In this document: positions 35,048-46,819 of the stretch, in pieces
How positions within the stretch are numbered: the stretch's first letter is position 1
How the letters are laid out: every line of letters starts with the position of its first letter
DNA from: Alphaproteobacteria bacterium
GTDB lineage: Bacteria > Pseudomonadota > Alphaproteobacteria > Bin95
NCBI GenBank assembly: GCA_022827685.1
Contig: JAJEIH010000139.1
Location: forward strand, 1-57,148
Length of the DNA: 57,148 bases
Direction of reading: 5' to 3'
Position numbers and translations under genes: made by a program
Notes under the pieces: model-generated
The model's input: the letters and a program-made list of their open reading frames with translations, nothing else
Told to the model about the DNA's origin: nothing
Databases searched by the model: none

Positions 35048-36646
35048 ATGGGTTATCTGACACGCGCCGCGGCGCTCGGCCTCGGCGTGGCAATGCTCGC
35101 GGGCTATGCCGGGACGGCGCTCGCGCAGAAGGACGGCGGCGTCCTGAAATTCTACCATCGCGGCACGCCGCCGAGCGGCTCGATCCACGAGGAGGCGACG
35201 AACTCGACGGTCTCGCCTTACATGGGCGTCTTCAACAATCTCGTCATGTACAGGCAGGACGTGGCGAAGAACAGCCTAGACACCATCGTGCCGGACCTGG
35301 CCGAGAGCTGGAGCTGGAACGGTGACGGCACCGAGCTCACCTTCAAGCTGCGCCAGGGCGTCGAGTGGCATGACGGCAAGCCGTTCACCTCGGCGGATGT
35401 CAAATGCACCTGGGAGCTCGTGCTTGGCAAGAGCAAGGCGAAGCTGCGCAAGAACCCGCGCAAGGCCTGGTACAAGAACCTCGAGGAAATCACCACGAAC
35501 GGCGACCATGAGGCGACCTTCCACCTGAAGCGCCGCCAGCCGGCCTTCATCGCGCTGCTGGCCTCAGGCTATTCGCCGGTCTATCCCTGCCATGTGCCGC
35601 CGAAGAAGATGCGGACGAACCCGATCGGCACCGGCCCGTTCAAATTCGTGAGCCTCAAGCAGAACGAGCATGTGAAGTTCACGAAGAACGACAACTACTG
35701 GAAGGAAGGCAAGCCGCATCTCGACGGGCATGAGTGGACGATCATCAAGAGCCGTGCGACCCGTGTGCTGGCCTTCATCGCCGGCGAATTCGATATGACC
35801 TTCAATGTCGATGTCACCGTTCCGCTGCTGAAGGACGTGCGGTCGCAAGCGCCGCACGCAGTCTGCGAACTGGTCACGACCAATGTCAGCTACAATCTGA
35901 TCGTGAACCAGGACAACCCGCCCTTCGACAATGCGGACATCCGCAAGGCCATGGTGTTCGCGATCGACCGGCAGGCGTTCATCGACATCCTCGCCGACGG
36001 AGAGGCTGTGGCGGGCGGGGCGATGATGCCGCCGCCGTCGGGCGTCTGGGGCATGCCTCCGGAAGTTCTGGAGAAGGTGGCCGGTTACGGCCCGGATATC
36101 GAGGCGAACCGGGCGGAGGGCCGCAAGATCATGGAGGGCCTCGGCTACGGGCCTGATAAGCCGCTTGAAGTGAAGGTATCGACCCGGAATATCGCGGTCT
36201 ATCGCGATGCGGCCGTCATCCTGATCGACCACCTGAAGCATATCCACATTGCCGCCGAACTCGACACGGTCGAGACCAGCAACTGGCATGCAAAGGTGGC
36301 CCGCAAGGACTACATGGTCGGCCTGAACCTGACCGGCTCGGGCGTGGACGATCCGGACTCCAACTTCTACGAGAACTACTCCTGCGGCTCGCAGCGGAAC
36401 TACACGGGCTACTGCAAGGAGGAGATGGAGGCGCTGTTCGAGAAGCAGTCGATGATGACCGACCAGGAGGAGCGCAGGAAGCTCGTCTGGGAGATCGACA
36501 AGAAGCTGCAGGAAGATGCGGCCAGGCCGATGATCATGCACAGCAAGGGAGCCAATTGCTGGCAGCCCTATGTCAAGGGCTTCGTCACGCATGTGAACAG
36601 CCTCTACAACAACTGGCGCCTGGAAGACGTCTGGCTCGACAAGTAG
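35048..36646 (+). CDS. ABC importer substrate-binding protein, family 5 (peptide/nickel type), Sec-exported
   Basis: 532 aa periplasmic solute-binding protein of the DppA/OppA class. A Sec signal peptide spans 1-26 (RAAALGLGVAMLAGYAGTALA, cut before Gln27). SWSWNGDGTELTFKLRQGVE and DGKPFTSADVKCTWELVL near residue 105-125 are the family signature; GTGPFKFVSLKQNEHVKF lies near 198. The substrate could be a di/oligopeptide, opine or other compound; family membership does not tell. ATG 35048 follows GGGAGGGA. It is the first gene of the operon and is followed by a stem-loop that may let it be expressed more than the permeases. Two cysteines (in NYSCGSQRNYTGYC) are unusual for this class. Confidence 0.9.
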   Translation: MGYLTRAAALGLGVAMLAGYAGTALAQKDGGVLKFYHRGTPPSGSIHEEATNSTVSPYMGVFNNLVMYRQDVAKNSLDTIVPDLAESWSWNGDGTELTFKLRQGVEWHDGKPFTSADVKCTWELVLGKSKAKLRKNPRKAWYKNLEEITTNGDHEATFHLKRRQPAFIALLASGYSPVYPCHVPPKKMRTNPIGTGPFKFVSLKQNEHVKFTKNDNYWKEGKPHLDGHEWTIIKSRATRVLAFIAGEFDMTFNVDVTVPLLKDVRSQAPHAVCELVTTNVSYNLIVNQDNPPFDNADIRKAMVFAIDRQAFIDILADGEAVAGGAMMPPPSGVWGMPPEVLEKVAGYGPDIEANRAEGRKIMEGLGYGPDKPLEVKVSTRNIAVYRDAAVILIDHLKHIHIAAELDTVETSNWHAKVARKDYMVGLNLTGSGVDDPDSNFYENYSCGSQRNYTGYCKEEMEALFEKQSMMTDQEERRKLVWEIDKKLQEDAARPMIMHSKGANCWQPYVKGFVTHVNSLYNNWRLEDVWLDK

Positions 36647-36671
36647 CCGGATCCTTTCGACATGCGATGAG

Positions 36672-36701
36672 CCGGGGCGTCTTCTGAGGCGTCCCGGTTT
36701 T
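36672..36701 (+). terminator. Intra-operon stem-loop / partial terminator
   Basis: CCGGGGCGTC (36672-36681) pairs along all ten positions with GGCGTCCCGG (36688-36697), counting two G-U pairs, with a six-base loop and TTTT directly after. It lies 25 bp after the binding-protein stop and 48 bp before the permease start. Such hairpins commonly protect the upstream message and reduce read-through, giving excess binding protein. Confidence 0.6.
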
Positions 36702-36748
36702 CCTGCAATCGATCTGCTGCCTGGAGCACGGGCAAGAGGGGGCAAGCC

Positions 36749-37696
36749 TTGAGCGCCTATATCGTCAAGCGCTTCCTGCTGATGATCCTGACCCTGATCG
36801 GGATGTCGATCATCATTTTCGTGCTGCTGCGGCTTATGCCCGGCAACATCGCCGACATCATGTTCGACTCCGCCGGCTTCGTGGACCCGGAGGAGAAAGC
36901 CAATATCGAGCGGGAACTCGGCCTCGACCAGCCGATTCCGGTCCAGTATTACGAATGGATTCGCGGCCTGATCGTCTGGGACCTCGGCTTCTCCTATGTG
37001 TCGGAGATGCCGGTGGTGGACGAACTGCAGCCGCGTATCCCGATCACCGCCAAGCTCGCCGCGCTCTCGCTCTTCTTCTCGGTCCTGTTCGGCCTTCCGC
37101 TCGGCGTCATCAGCGCCGTGCGCCAGAACTCGGCGATGGACTACATCCTGCGCTGCATCTCGCTGAGCGGCCTCTCGCTGCCGTCCTTCTGGCTCGCCCT
37201 GCTGATCCTGATGGCCTTCGTCCAGTATGCGGGCACGATCCCGATCTACACGGACCCGCCGGACAATCTGTGGGACGAACTGCTGCTCTACAGCATCCCG
37301 GCCGCTGCGGTCGGCTTCCGGTCGTCCGCGCTCATCATGCGGCTTACACGCTCCTCCATGCTGGAAGTGATGCGCCAGGACTATATCCGCACGGCGCGCT
37401 CCAAGGGGGCGACCGACAACTCCGTCAACTACCACCATGCGCTCAAGAACGCGGTGCTGCCGGTGACGACCATCATCGGCATCGAGGCCGCCTTCCTGAT
37501 CGGCGGGCTCATCATCACCGAGACGGTCTTCAACATACCCGGCGTCGCCCACTTCCTGGTCGAGGCGATCCTGATGCGCGACTACCCGATCGTGCAGAAC
37601 CTCGTGATGCTGATCGCGCTCGTGACCGTGCTCATCAACTTCCTGGTGGACATGCTCTACGCCGTGCTCGACCCGAGGATCAAATATGCGGACTGA
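36749..37696 (+). CDS. ABC importer permease 1 (DppB-like)
   Basis: 315 aa inner-membrane permease with six predicted helices. AYIVKRFLLMILTLIGMSII is the first helix, RLMPGNIADIMFD follows, and the EAA coupling motif is MRQDYIRTARSKGATDNSVN near residue 212, then ALKNAVLPVTTIIG. The end, YAVLDPRIKY, is typical for DppB. The start is TTG 36749, preceded by AAGAGGGGG; no ATG fits the conserved N-terminus. It pairs with the DppC-like permease 35 bp downstream. Confidence 0.9.
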   Translation: MSAYIVKRFLLMILTLIGMSIIIFVLLRLMPGNIADIMFDSAGFVDPEEKANIERELGLDQPIPVQYYEWIRGLIVWDLGFSYVSEMPVVDELQPRIPITAKLAALSLFFSVLFGLPLGVISAVRQNSAMDYILRCISLSGLSLPSFWLALLILMAFVQYAGTIPIYTDPPDNLWDELLLYSIPAAAVGFRSSALIMRLTRSSMLEVMRQDYIRTARSKGATDNSVNYHHALKNAVLPVTTIIGIEAAFLIGGLIITETVFNIPGVAHFLVEAILMRDYPIVQNLVMLIALVTVLINFLVDMLYAVLDPRIKYAD

Positions 37697-37731
37697 GCGA
37701 CCCACCGACTCTCCGTCCCCGGAGCGCCGCG

Positions 37732-38625
<894 letters not shown>

Positions 38626-38647
38626 GCCGGAACATGGGATGCGAGAC

Positions 38648-39714
38648 ATGACCTCCGACACCATGCCCGCCCTCGACGAGGGAGCGGCGGCGGCCACGGA
38701 AGCCCCGGCCGGGGACAGCGCGCTGGAGGTGAAGGACCTGCAGACCTGGTTCTACACGCGCCAGGGCATCGTCAAGGCCGTGGACGGGGTTTCCTTCAAC
38801 CTGCGCAAGGGCGAGACGCTCGGGATCGTGGGCGAATCGGGCTGCGGCAAGAGCATCACCGCGCTTTCCGTCATGCGCCTCGTGCCGGACCCGCCGGGCC
38901 GCATCATCGGCGGCCGCGTGACCCTGGACGGGCGCGACCTGCTGGACCTCGACGAGGCGGAGATGCGCCTCGTGCGCGGCAACGACATCTCCATGATCTT
39001 CCAGGAGCCGATGACCTCGCTCAACCCGGTGCTGACCATCGGCTACCAGATCGCCGAGGCGCTGATCCTGCACCGGGACCTGAGCCGGGCGCAGGCGCTT
39101 TCGCGGGCGGTGGAGATGCTCGACATGATGCGCATTCCCGAGCCGGCGCAGCGCGCGAGGGAATATCCGCACCAGCTTTCCGGCGGCATGCGCCAGCGCG
39201 CGATGATCGCGATGGCGCTCGCCTGCAACCCGAAGGTGCTGATCGCCGACGAGCCGACCACCGCGCTCGATGTCACCATCCAGGCGCAGATCCTGGACCT
39301 GATCGTGCGCCTGCAGCAGGAGCTCGGCACGGCCGTCATCCTGATTACCCACGACCTCGGCGTCGTGGCGGAAACGACCCAGCGCATCATCGTCATGTAT
39401 GCGGGCCGGAAGGTGGAGGAGGCGGATGTCGTGCCGCTCTTCTCCAACCCGATGCACCCCTACACGCACGGCCTGATGGCTTCCGTGCCGCGCCTCGCCA
39501 TCATGAGCGGCGAGGACAGCGCCGCCGCCGAGCGGCTCGAGGAGATTCCGGGCATCGTGCCGCCGCTGAACAACCTGCCGCCCGGCTGCGCCTTCGCGCC
39601 CCGCTGCCGCTTCGCGGACGACCGCTGCCGCGCGGAGTATCCGCCCTACCAGGAAAAGCAGCCCGGCCACTGGGCCGCCTGCTGGCATTCCGAGCGCCTG
39701 TTCGGAGCCGCCTC

Positions 39715-39718
<4 letters not shown>
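38648..39718 (+). CDS. ABC importer ATPase 1 (DppD-like)
   Basis: 356 aa ATP-binding subunit. Walker A is GESGCGKS near residue 60, the Q-loop lies in [11 protein letters not shown], the ABC signature is LSGGMRQR, Walker B is [12 protein letters not shown] and the switch His lies in [12 protein letters not shown]. The C-terminal oligopeptide-transporter extension carries [17 protein letters not shown], a Cys cluster that in some relatives binds an iron-sulfur centre. ATG 38648 (MTSDTMP) is chosen; ATG 38639 is an alternative. The stop overlaps the next gene's GTG by 4 bp. Confidence 0.9.
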
Positions 39719-40704
<986 letters not shown>

Positions 40705-40813
40705 GGCGGAGGCCGGGCCGTCAGCGCCTTGACAGTGCCGCCGCCGAACACGCAGTCTGCCCGGCGGAGCGAGGGGAGGGCGTTCGTCACGATGCGCGGC
40801 TGGCGGGAACCGG

Positions 40814-41776
40814 ATGTATAGCTATATCGTGCGCCGGTTTGCGTTCGGCGGGATCACGGTGTTCGGCGTGTCGATCATCGTGTTCCTCATCATGCGGATC
40901 ATGCCGGGCGATCCGCTGACGGCCATTTTCGGCCCGGAGGGCATGACCAAGCTCACCGAGGCGCAGCGGCAGAGTTACATGGAGGAGCTTGGCCTCGCCG
41001 ACCCGCTGATCGTCCAGTATCTCAACTGGATTCTCGACATTGTGAAGGGCGAGCTCGGCCGCTCCTTCTTCCGCGCGGAAAGCGTCGGCGAGATGGTGAT
41101 GCGGCGCGGGCCGCTGACGGCGCAGATCGCCATCCTGTCGGTCGTCCTGTCCTGGATCCTCGGCATCCCGGTGGCGATCATCAGCGCGCTGCGGCCCAAC
41201 ACCGCCGCCGACAACACCGCCCGCGTGATCTCGATCACCTGCCTCGCCGTGCCGGGGTTCTGGCTCGGCATGCTGATCGTGCTGGGCCTGCTGTTCGGCT
41301 TCGGCTACCGCGCGCCGCAGACCGCCGGCGGGGCGGGGCTGTTCGAGGACCCCGGAACCGTGCTGCAGATCATCATCGGGCCGGCATTCGTGCTCGCGCT
41401 CGGCCAGGCCGCCTATATCGCGCGCATGGCCCGCTCCAGCCTGCTGGAAGTGATCCGCGAGGACTATGTGCGCACCGCCAGGGCCAAGGGGCTCAACGGG
41501 CGGCTCGTGGTCAGCCTCCACGCGCTGCCCAATGCGCTGCTGCCGGTCATCACGCTGTCGGGCATCCTGCTCGGTTTCGTGCTGGCGGGCTCCATCCCGG
41601 TGGAACGCGCCTTCGGCACGCCGGGCCTCGGCTACGCCATGTTCACGGCGGTCAATGAGCGCGACATCTTCGTCATGCAGAACCTCGTTTTCCTCTATGC
41701 GGTGGTGTTCGTGATGCTGAACATCACCGTCGATATCATCATCGCCTGGATCGACCCGAGGATCAGATACCAATGA
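40814..41776 (+). CDS. ABC importer permease 1 of second system (DppB-like)
   Basis: 320 aa permease, six helices. MYSYIVRRFAFGGITVFGVS starts helix 1; RIMPGDPLTAIFGPEGM and the EAA motif IREDYVRTARAKGLNGRLVV (about 216) are canonical, and it ends IAWIDPRIRYQ. It differs enough from the 36.7-kb DppB-like gene to be a separate system rather than a recent copy. It is 109 bp after the first importer's last gene, so read-through from that operon is possible. Overlaps the next gene by ATGA. Confidence 0.9.
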   Translation: MYSYIVRRFAFGGITVFGVSIIVFLIMRIMPGDPLTAIFGPEGMTKLTEAQRQSYMEELGLADPLIVQYLNWILDIVKGELGRSFFRAESVGEMVMRRGPLTAQIAILSVVLSWILGIPVAIISALRPNTAADNTARVISITCLAVPGFWLGMLIVLGLLFGFGYRAPQTAGGAGLFEDPGTVLQIIIGPAFVLALGQAAYIARMARSSLLEVIREDYVRTARAKGLNGRLVVSLHALPNALLPVITLSGILLGFVLAGSIPVERAFGTPGLGYAMFTAVNERDIFVMQNLVFLYAVVFVMLNITVDIIIAWIDPRIRYQ

Positions 41777-42684
41777 GCGCGCAACCGGAAACCCCGACCG
41801 CGGAAGAGTCCCGCCGGGCCGGGCGGCCGCTGCCGGCCCGCATGTGGGGCGGCCTCAGGCATTTCGGGCGGCGCTCGCCGCTGTCGGCGTTCTGGGGCTG
41901 CGTCGCGCTCCTGATCGTGGCGATGGCGGTGGCCGCGCCCGTGATCTCGCCCTATCCGCCGCTCAAGTCCGATTTCCGGAGCATGCAGAAGGCGCCCTAT
42001 GACGAGCATCTGTTCGGCACGGACCAGATCGGCCGTGACACGCTGAGCCGCGTCATCCACGGCAGCCGCACCTCGCTCATCGTCGCCTTCGCGGCAGTGC
42101 TGCTCGGCACCACGCTCGGCTCGCTCTGGGGCCTGGCCTGCGGCTATCTCGGGGGGCGGTTCGACATCGTGAGCCAGCGCATCATCGAGTTTCTCCAGTC
42201 GTTCCCGGACCTGATACTCGCCATGGCGATCGCCATGGCGCTCGGCTCCGGCACGGTGACGGTCATCATTGCCATTGCGATCACGCGAATACCGTTCGGC
42301 GGGCGCGTGATCCGCTCCGTCGTGCTGTCGCTCAAGGAAATGTCCTTCGTGGAGGCGGCGCGCAGCCTCGGCGCCTCCAACATGCGCATCATGCTCTTCC
42401 ACATCCTGCCGCAATGCGTGGCGCCCTACCTGATCCTCGCCACGACCCATCTCGGCGTGGCGATCATCATCGAGGCCTCGCTCGGCTTCCTCGGCGTCGG
42501 CATTCCCCCGCCCGCGCCGACCTGGGGCAACATGCTGGCGGACGCGCTCAATGCCGGCATCGTGCCGCCCTGGTGGCTGGTGCTCTTCCCCGGCGTGGCG
42601 ATCACCATCACCGTGCTGGCGTTCAACCTGTTCGGCGACGGCATCCGCGACGTGCTCGACCCGCGCCTGCGCGGCGCGGTCTGA
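41773..42684 (+). CDS. ABC importer permease 2 of second system (DppC-like)
   Basis: 303 aa permease. The N-terminus is soluble (MSAQPETPTAEESRRAGRPL), helix 1 is FWGCVALLIVAMAVAAPVIS, then LFGTDQIGRDTLSRVIHGSR and the EAA motif MSFVEAARSLGASNMRIMLF. It ends FNLFGDGIRDVLDPRLRGAV. Start ATG 41773 overlaps the preceding stop. It meets the ATPase genes tail to tail, 19 bp away, so the second system's ATPases are on the opposite strand. Confidence 0.9.
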   Translation: MSAQPETPTAEESRRAGRPLPARMWGGLRHFGRRSPLSAFWGCVALLIVAMAVAAPVISPYPPLKSDFRSMQKAPYDEHLFGTDQIGRDTLSRVIHGSRTSLIVAFAAVLLGTTLGSLWGLACGYLGGRFDIVSQRIIEFLQSFPDLILAMAIAMALGSGTVTVIIAIAITRIPFGGRVIRSVVLSLKEMSFVEAARSLGASNMRIMLFHILPQCVAPYLILATTHLGVAIIIEASLGFLGVGIPPPAPTWGNMLADALNAGIVPPWWLVLFPGVAITITVLAFNLFGDGIRDVLDPRLRGAV

Positions 42685-42703
42685 CGCGGCCCGGCTCTTC
42701 CGT

Positions 42704-43735
42704 CTAAGCGGTTGCTGCGCCGGGCAGCCCCGCCGTTGCGCCCTCGCCGTCATGCAGGTGGCAGGCGGCCCAGTGGCCGGTCTGCACCTCGCGCAGCGCG
42801 GGCACGTCGCTGCGGCAGCGCGCCATCGCATAGGGGCAGCGCGAGTGGAAATGGCAGCCTGAGGGCGGGTTGATCGGGCTCGGCACGTCGCCCTCCAGAA
42901 TGACGCGCTTGCGGCCGCGGGCGCGTGCCTTCGGCATCGGCACCGCGGAGAGCAGCGCCTCCGTGTAGGGGTGCAGCGGGCTGTCGAACAGGCTCGTCTT
43001 GTCGGTGATCTCGACGATGCGGCCGAGATACATGACCGCGACCCGGTGGCTGATATGCTCGACCACCGCAAGGTCGTGGGCCACGAACAGGTAGGAGAGC
43101 TTCAGCTCGTCCTGGAGGTCCATGAGCAGGTTGATGATCTGCGCCTGGATCGACACATCGAGCGCCGAAACCGGTTCGTCGCCGACAATGAGGTCCGGAT
43201 TGAGCGCCAGCGCGCGTGCGATGCCGATGCGCTGGCGCTGCCCGCCGGAGAACTCGTGCGGATAGGAGTCCAGGTGCCGGCGGCCGAGGCCGACGCGCTC
43301 GAACAGCGCCTCCACCCGCTCCTCGCGCTCCGCGCCTTCCGACACGCCGTGGATGGTCATGGGCTCGCCGACGATTGAACTGGCCGGCATGCGCGGGTTC
43401 AGCGAGGCATAGGGGTCCTGGAAGATCATCTGCATGCGCTGGCGGTAGGGCATCATGTCCGCGGCGCCGAGCTCGGTGATGTCTTCGCCGTCCAGGCGGA
43501 TGCGCCCTTCGGTCGGCTCCAGCAGCTTCAGCACGGTCCGGCCGACGGTGGATTTCCCGCAGCCCGACTCGCCGACCAGCCCCAGCGTCTCGCCTCGTCC
43601 GATCTGGAAGCTCACGCCGTCCACGGCATAGACATGCCCCCGGACCCGGGAGAAGACGCCCTTGTAGATCGGGAAGTGCTTCTTGAGGCCCTGCACGTCG
43701 AGCAGCGGTGCGGCGTTCCCGGTCGCGGCGCTCAT
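42704..43735 (-). CDS. ABC importer ATPase of second system (DppF-like)
   Basis: 343 aa ATP-binding subunit starting at ATG 43735 ([20 protein letters not shown]), which overlaps the upstream stop by 4 bp; a longer frame to 43846 is not family-like. Walker [41 protein letters not shown], Walker [12 protein letters not shown], switch [11 protein letters not shown] and the C-terminal [18 protein letters not shown] cluster are intact. It is close kin of the 39.7-kb DppF-like protein. Confidence 0.9.
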   Translation of the reverse strand: MSAATGNAAPLLDVQGLKKHFPIYKGVFSRVRGHVYAVDGVSFQIGRGETLGLVGESGCGKSTVGRTVLKLLEPTEGRIRLDGEDITELGAADMMPYRQRMQMIFQDPYASLNPRMPASSIVGEPMTIHGVSEGAEREERVEALFERVGLGRRHLDSYPHEFSGGQRQRIGIARALALNPDLIVGDEPVSALDVSIQAQIINLLMDLQDELKLSYLFVAHDLAVVEHISHRVAVMYLGRIVEITDKTSLFDSPLHPYTEALLSAVPMPKARARGRKRVILEGDVPSPINPPSGCHFHSRCPYAMARCRSDVPALREVQTGHWAACHLHDGEGATAGLPGAATA

Positions 43736-44793
43736 GCCGTTCCTCCCAGCAGCCTGTCCGCGTGCCAGCATGCGACCCAATGTCCCGGACGGTGGTGTTC
43801 GAGCGGCGGAAATTCCTGCCGGCAGCGCTCGCTCGCGTAAAGGCATCGCGGCGCGAAGGTGCAGCCCGGCGGCAGGTTGGCGAGCGAGGGCACCATGCCC
43901 TCGATCTCGTTCAGCCGCCCTCTGCCGGTCTCGCTGTGGGCGGCCGTCTCGAGGCTCGGAATGGCGCCGAGCAGGCCCTCCGTATAGGGGTGGCCCGGAT
44001 GGTCGAAGAGTTCGTCCACCTCGGCCTCCTCGACCTTGCGGCCCGCATACATCACCACCACCCGGTCGGCGTTTTCGGCAACGACGCCCATGTCGTGGGT
44101 GATCAGGATGACGGCCTGGCCCTGGGTGCGCTGCGTCTCGCGCATGAGGTCGAGGATCTGCGCCTGGATGGTGACGTCGAGCGCCGTGGTCGGCTCGTCG
44201 GCGATCAGCACCTTCGGGTTGCAGGAGAGCGCCATGGCGATCATCACCCGCTGGCGCATGCCGCCCGAGAGCTGGTGCGGATATTCGTGCGCCCTGCGCT
44301 CAGGCTCGGGGATGTGGACCTCGCGCAGCATCTCGATGGCGCGGTCCATCGCGTCGCGTTTCGAGAGGCCCTGGTGGAGAGCGATGGCCTCGCTGATCTG
44401 CCTGCCGACCGTGAACAGCGGATTGAGGGAGGTCATCGGCTCCTGGAAGATCATGGAAATCTCGTTGCCCCGGACTTCCTCCATCTCGGTCTCGGTCGCT
44501 TCGAGGAGGTTCCGTCCTTCAAGCCGGATGGCGCCGCCGACGATGCGGCCGGGCGGACTCGCCACCAGGCGCAGGATCGAAAGCGCCGTCACGCTCTTGC
44601 CGCAGCCGGATTCCCCGACGACACCGAGGGTCTCGCCCCGGCGCACGCCGTAGGAAACGCCGTCCACCGCGCGCACCACCCCGTCATTGGTGAAGAAATG
44701 CGTCTGCAGATTCTCGACTTCGAGAACGCTCTCGCCCGCTCCCGCCGGGGCCTCCTGTCCGCCCCCTTGTTCGAGCGCTTCGGTTCGGTCCAT
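43732..44793 (-). CDS. ABC importer ATPase of second system (DppD-like)
   Basis: 353 aa. Walker [13 protein letters not shown] near residue 62, [13 protein letters not shown], signature [15 protein letters not shown], Walker [14 protein letters not shown], switch [13 protein letters not shown] and the C-terminal Cys cluster [18 protein letters not shown]. It is first in a two-gene minus-strand operon with the DppF-like gene and divergent from the second binding protein; the shared 169-bp region contains the tandem repeat at 44884-44948. Confidence 0.9.
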   Translation of the reverse strand: MDRTEALEQGGGQEAPAGAGESVLEVENLQTHFFTNDGVVRAVDGVSYGVRRGETLGVVGESGCGKSVTALSILRLVASPPGRIVGGAIRLEGRNLLEATETEMEEVRGNEISMIFQEPMTSLNPLFTVGRQISEAIALHQGLSKRDAMDRAIEMLREVHIPEPERRAHEYPHQLSGGMRQRVMIAMALSCNPKVLIADEPTTALDVTIQAQILDLMRETQRTQGQAVILITHDMGVVAENADRVVVMYAGRKVEEAEVDELFDHPGHPYTEGLLGAIPSLETAAHSETGRGRLNEIEGMVPSLANLPPGCTFAPRCLYASERCRQEFPPLEHHRPGHWVACWHADRLLGGTA

Positions 44794-44883
44794 AATCGAG
44801 GCTCCTTAGAATGCGGCGGGCTCCCGCGACGCCCGACGGAGAGCCGCCGACACGGGAGCATAAAGCGTCCGGGGCCGCAACGG

Positions 44884-44948
44884 TTCCGATTCAATTCGGG
44901 GGGACATCGCCTCCGATTCAATTCGGGGGACACCGCCTCCGATTCAGG
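44884..44948. repeat. 26/27-bp tandem repeat, about 2.3 copies
   Basis: The unit CTCCGATTCAATTCGGGGG + ACAYCGC begins (counted from CCGATT) at 44886, 44913 and 44939. The first two copies are complete and differ by one G and one transition; the third breaks off after CCGATTCAGG. It ends 15 bp before the binding-protein start codon, so it lies in its 5' leader or promoter and in the promoter region of the divergent ATPases. It could be an operator array or slippage product. Confidence 0.75.
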
Positions 44949-44962
44949 CAGGGAGGAGCATT

Positions 44963-46654
44963 ATGGCTCGCAAAGGATTCATGAACCCGCACTGGTCGCG
45001 GAGGCACTTCCTTCAGGGAAGCGCGGCGCTGGCCGCCGCGGGCGCATACGGCTTGTCTTCGCGCAAGGCGAACGCCGCCATTCCGATGGAATATGACGGC
45101 TCGAAATTCCAGCTTGCGGCAACGGAGCCGAACCCGAAATCCGGCGGCGTGCTGCGCTACGGCATCACCATGCGTCCGCCGCATCTCGACTTCCACCAGT
45201 CGGGCACGATCAACAATCTCGGCAGTCAGGCCTGCATGTACGACAACCTGATCCGCCATGACCCCCGCGACAGCGGACAGTCGATCATTCCCGACCTTGC
45301 CCACAGCTGGGAAATCTCGAAAGACGGCAAGACCTACACCTTCTTCCTGCGCAAGGGCGTGCTTTTCTCCGACGGCGCCGAACTCACTTCCGCGGATGTG
45401 AAGGCGACCTTCGACCGCATCACCAAGCCGCCGGAGGGCATCAACATTCCGCGCAGCGCGCTGTTCACCTCGGTTGACGAGGTCACCGCGCCCGACAAGT
45501 ACACCGTCCAGTTCAAGCTGGCCGCGCCCAGGCCGCCGGCCTTCATCATGGGCGCGATCTCCAGCGGCTGGAACGGCATCGTCCGCAAGAAGACGCTCGA
45601 GGACAACAACTACAATCTGCGCAAGACCCTCGACGTCCCCGGCACCGGTCCGTTCCGCAGCGTCCGGCGCGTCGAGCAGGAAATCTGGGTGATGCAGAAG
45701 AACCCGGACTACTGGATGGAAGGGCTGCCCTATCTCGACGGGATCGAGTTCTACCACGGCCTGCCGTTCTCGCCGGAACTCGGCTCCGCTTTCCTGGCGG
45801 GCCGGACGGATTACGCCCGGCTGATCGACCCGGTGACGCGCAGGGAAGCCGACGCCCGCGACGACATGACGGCGACCGACTACTACCAGAGCGTCATCCA
45901 GGCGGTCTGGCTCAATGCCGACCGCGAGCCCTTCAACGACCCGAGGGTGCGCCGGGCCATGCATCTGGTCTTCGACCGGCCGGTGCTGGTGGAAGCCGTC
46001 AAGGATGTGGCGCCGATGCTGGTCGGCGGCTTCATCTATCCGTTCTCCGATGTGGCGACGCCGACGGAGGAGCTTACCAAGCGCGTCGGCTACCAGCCGG
46101 ACACGACAGCCTCCATCAAGGAAGCCAGGGCGCTGCTGGAGGCCGCCGGCCACGGCGGCGGCATGAAGGGGCTCGACTTCGTGGTGCGCGACGTGGCGAC
46201 CTTCAAGATCTGGTCGCAGGCGGTCCAGGCGATGCTGGCGCAGGCGCTCAACATCGAGTGCGAGCTGCGCACCGTGGTGGAGTCGGTCTGGTTCGACGAC
46301 ACCAACAACGGCAAGTTCGACCTTTCGGTCGGCGCCATCGTCTCGACCCTGATCGACCCGTCGGACTACTTCAACACCTGGTACGGCCCGAACGGCCCGC
46401 AGAACTACTCGCAGTGGGAAGACCCGCGCTTCACCGAGCTGCTGGCCACCATCGACAACGAGGTCGACCCGGTGAAGCGGCAGGAGGCGATCACCGCGGC
46501 CGAGTTGGTGATGGAGGAGAACCCGCCGGTGCTCCCGATCTGCTGGGAGAAGATCAACGACGGCTGGTACAACTACGTCAAGGGCCACAACCCCTACAAC
46601 TATTTCGGCCTCTACGATGTCGGGCGGTTCGACACCTTCTGGCTCGACAAGTAG
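44963..46654 (+). CDS. ABC importer substrate-binding protein, family 5, Tat-exported
   Basis: 563 aa periplasmic binding protein for the second system. The N-terminus has a twin-arginine motif SRRHFLQG (12-19) before a hydrophobic stretch, with a cut after ANA38, so it is exported folded via Tat, unlike the Sec-type binding protein at 35.0 kb. SWEISKDGKTYTFFLRKGVL and DGAELTSADVKATFDRITKP are the family signature; GTGPFRSVRRVEQE lies near 225. Ligand unknown. ATG 44963 has GGGAGGAG upstream. It is the only gene between its promoter and a strong terminator, suggesting independent expression from permeases and ATPases. Confidence 0.92.
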   Translation: MARKGFMNPHWSRRHFLQGSAALAAAGAYGLSSRKANAAIPMEYDGSKFQLAATEPNPKSGGVLRYGITMRPPHLDFHQSGTINNLGSQACMYDNLIRHDPRDSGQSIIPDLAHSWEISKDGKTYTFFLRKGVLFSDGAELTSADVKATFDRITKPPEGINIPRSALFTSVDEVTAPDKYTVQFKLAAPRPPAFIMGAISSGWNGIVRKKTLEDNNYNLRKTLDVPGTGPFRSVRRVEQEIWVMQKNPDYWMEGLPYLDGIEFYHGLPFSPELGSAFLAGRTDYARLIDPVTRREADARDDMTATDYYQSVIQAVWLNADREPFNDPRVRRAMHLVFDRPVLVEAVKDVAPMLVGGFIYPFSDVATPTEELTKRVGYQPDTTASIKEARALLEAAGHGGGMKGLDFVVRDVATFKIWSQAVQAMLAQALNIECELRTVVESVWFDDTNNGKFDLSVGAIVSTLIDPSDYFNTWYGPNGPQNYSQWEDPRFTELLATIDNEVDPVKRQEAITAAELVMEENPPVLPICWEKINDGWYNYVKGHNPYNYFGLYDVGRFDTFWLDK

Positions 46655-46695
46655 CCGCAACCCGACGGTCCGCAGTGGCCGTATCGGAACCATGC

Positions 46696-46728
46696 AAGCC
46701 CGCGCCTACCCGGCGCGGGCTTCTTTGT
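46696..46728 (+). terminator. Strong intrinsic terminator
   Basis: A perfect 11-bp stem AAGCCCGCGCC (46696-46706) with GGCGCGGGCTT (46712-46722), loop TACCC, followed by CTTTGTT. It lies 42 bp after the Tat-type binding-protein stop codon. The T-tract is short but the stem is very stable. Confidence 0.8.
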
Positions 46729-46750
46729 TGAAGGCGGGAACGGCGCGGGG

Positions 46751-46819
46751 ATGCCGCATCTGGTGATCTTCCTCGGGCTCTGCCTGCTCGGCCTCCTCGT
46801 GGGCTGCATCCTTGTCTAG
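46751..46819 (+). CDS. 22-aa hydrophobic micro-ORF
   Basis: ATG 46751 to TAG 46819 encodes MPHLVIFLGLCLLGLLVGCI followed by LV: one transmembrane-length segment with two cysteines and no charge apart from the His. Its last 8 bp overlap the TTG start of the lipoprotein gene, an arrangement expected for translational coupling. It lies just after a terminator, so it would have to be transcribed from a promoter between 46728 and 46751 or by read-through. It may be a chance frame. Confidence 0.3.
   Translation: MPHLVIFLGLCLLGLLVGCILV

Noticed and set aside
40729-40757. TTGACA upstream of the second DppB-like gene as promoter
   Set aside because: No -10-like hexamer at 16-18 bp; read-through from the first operon or another promoter is as likely.
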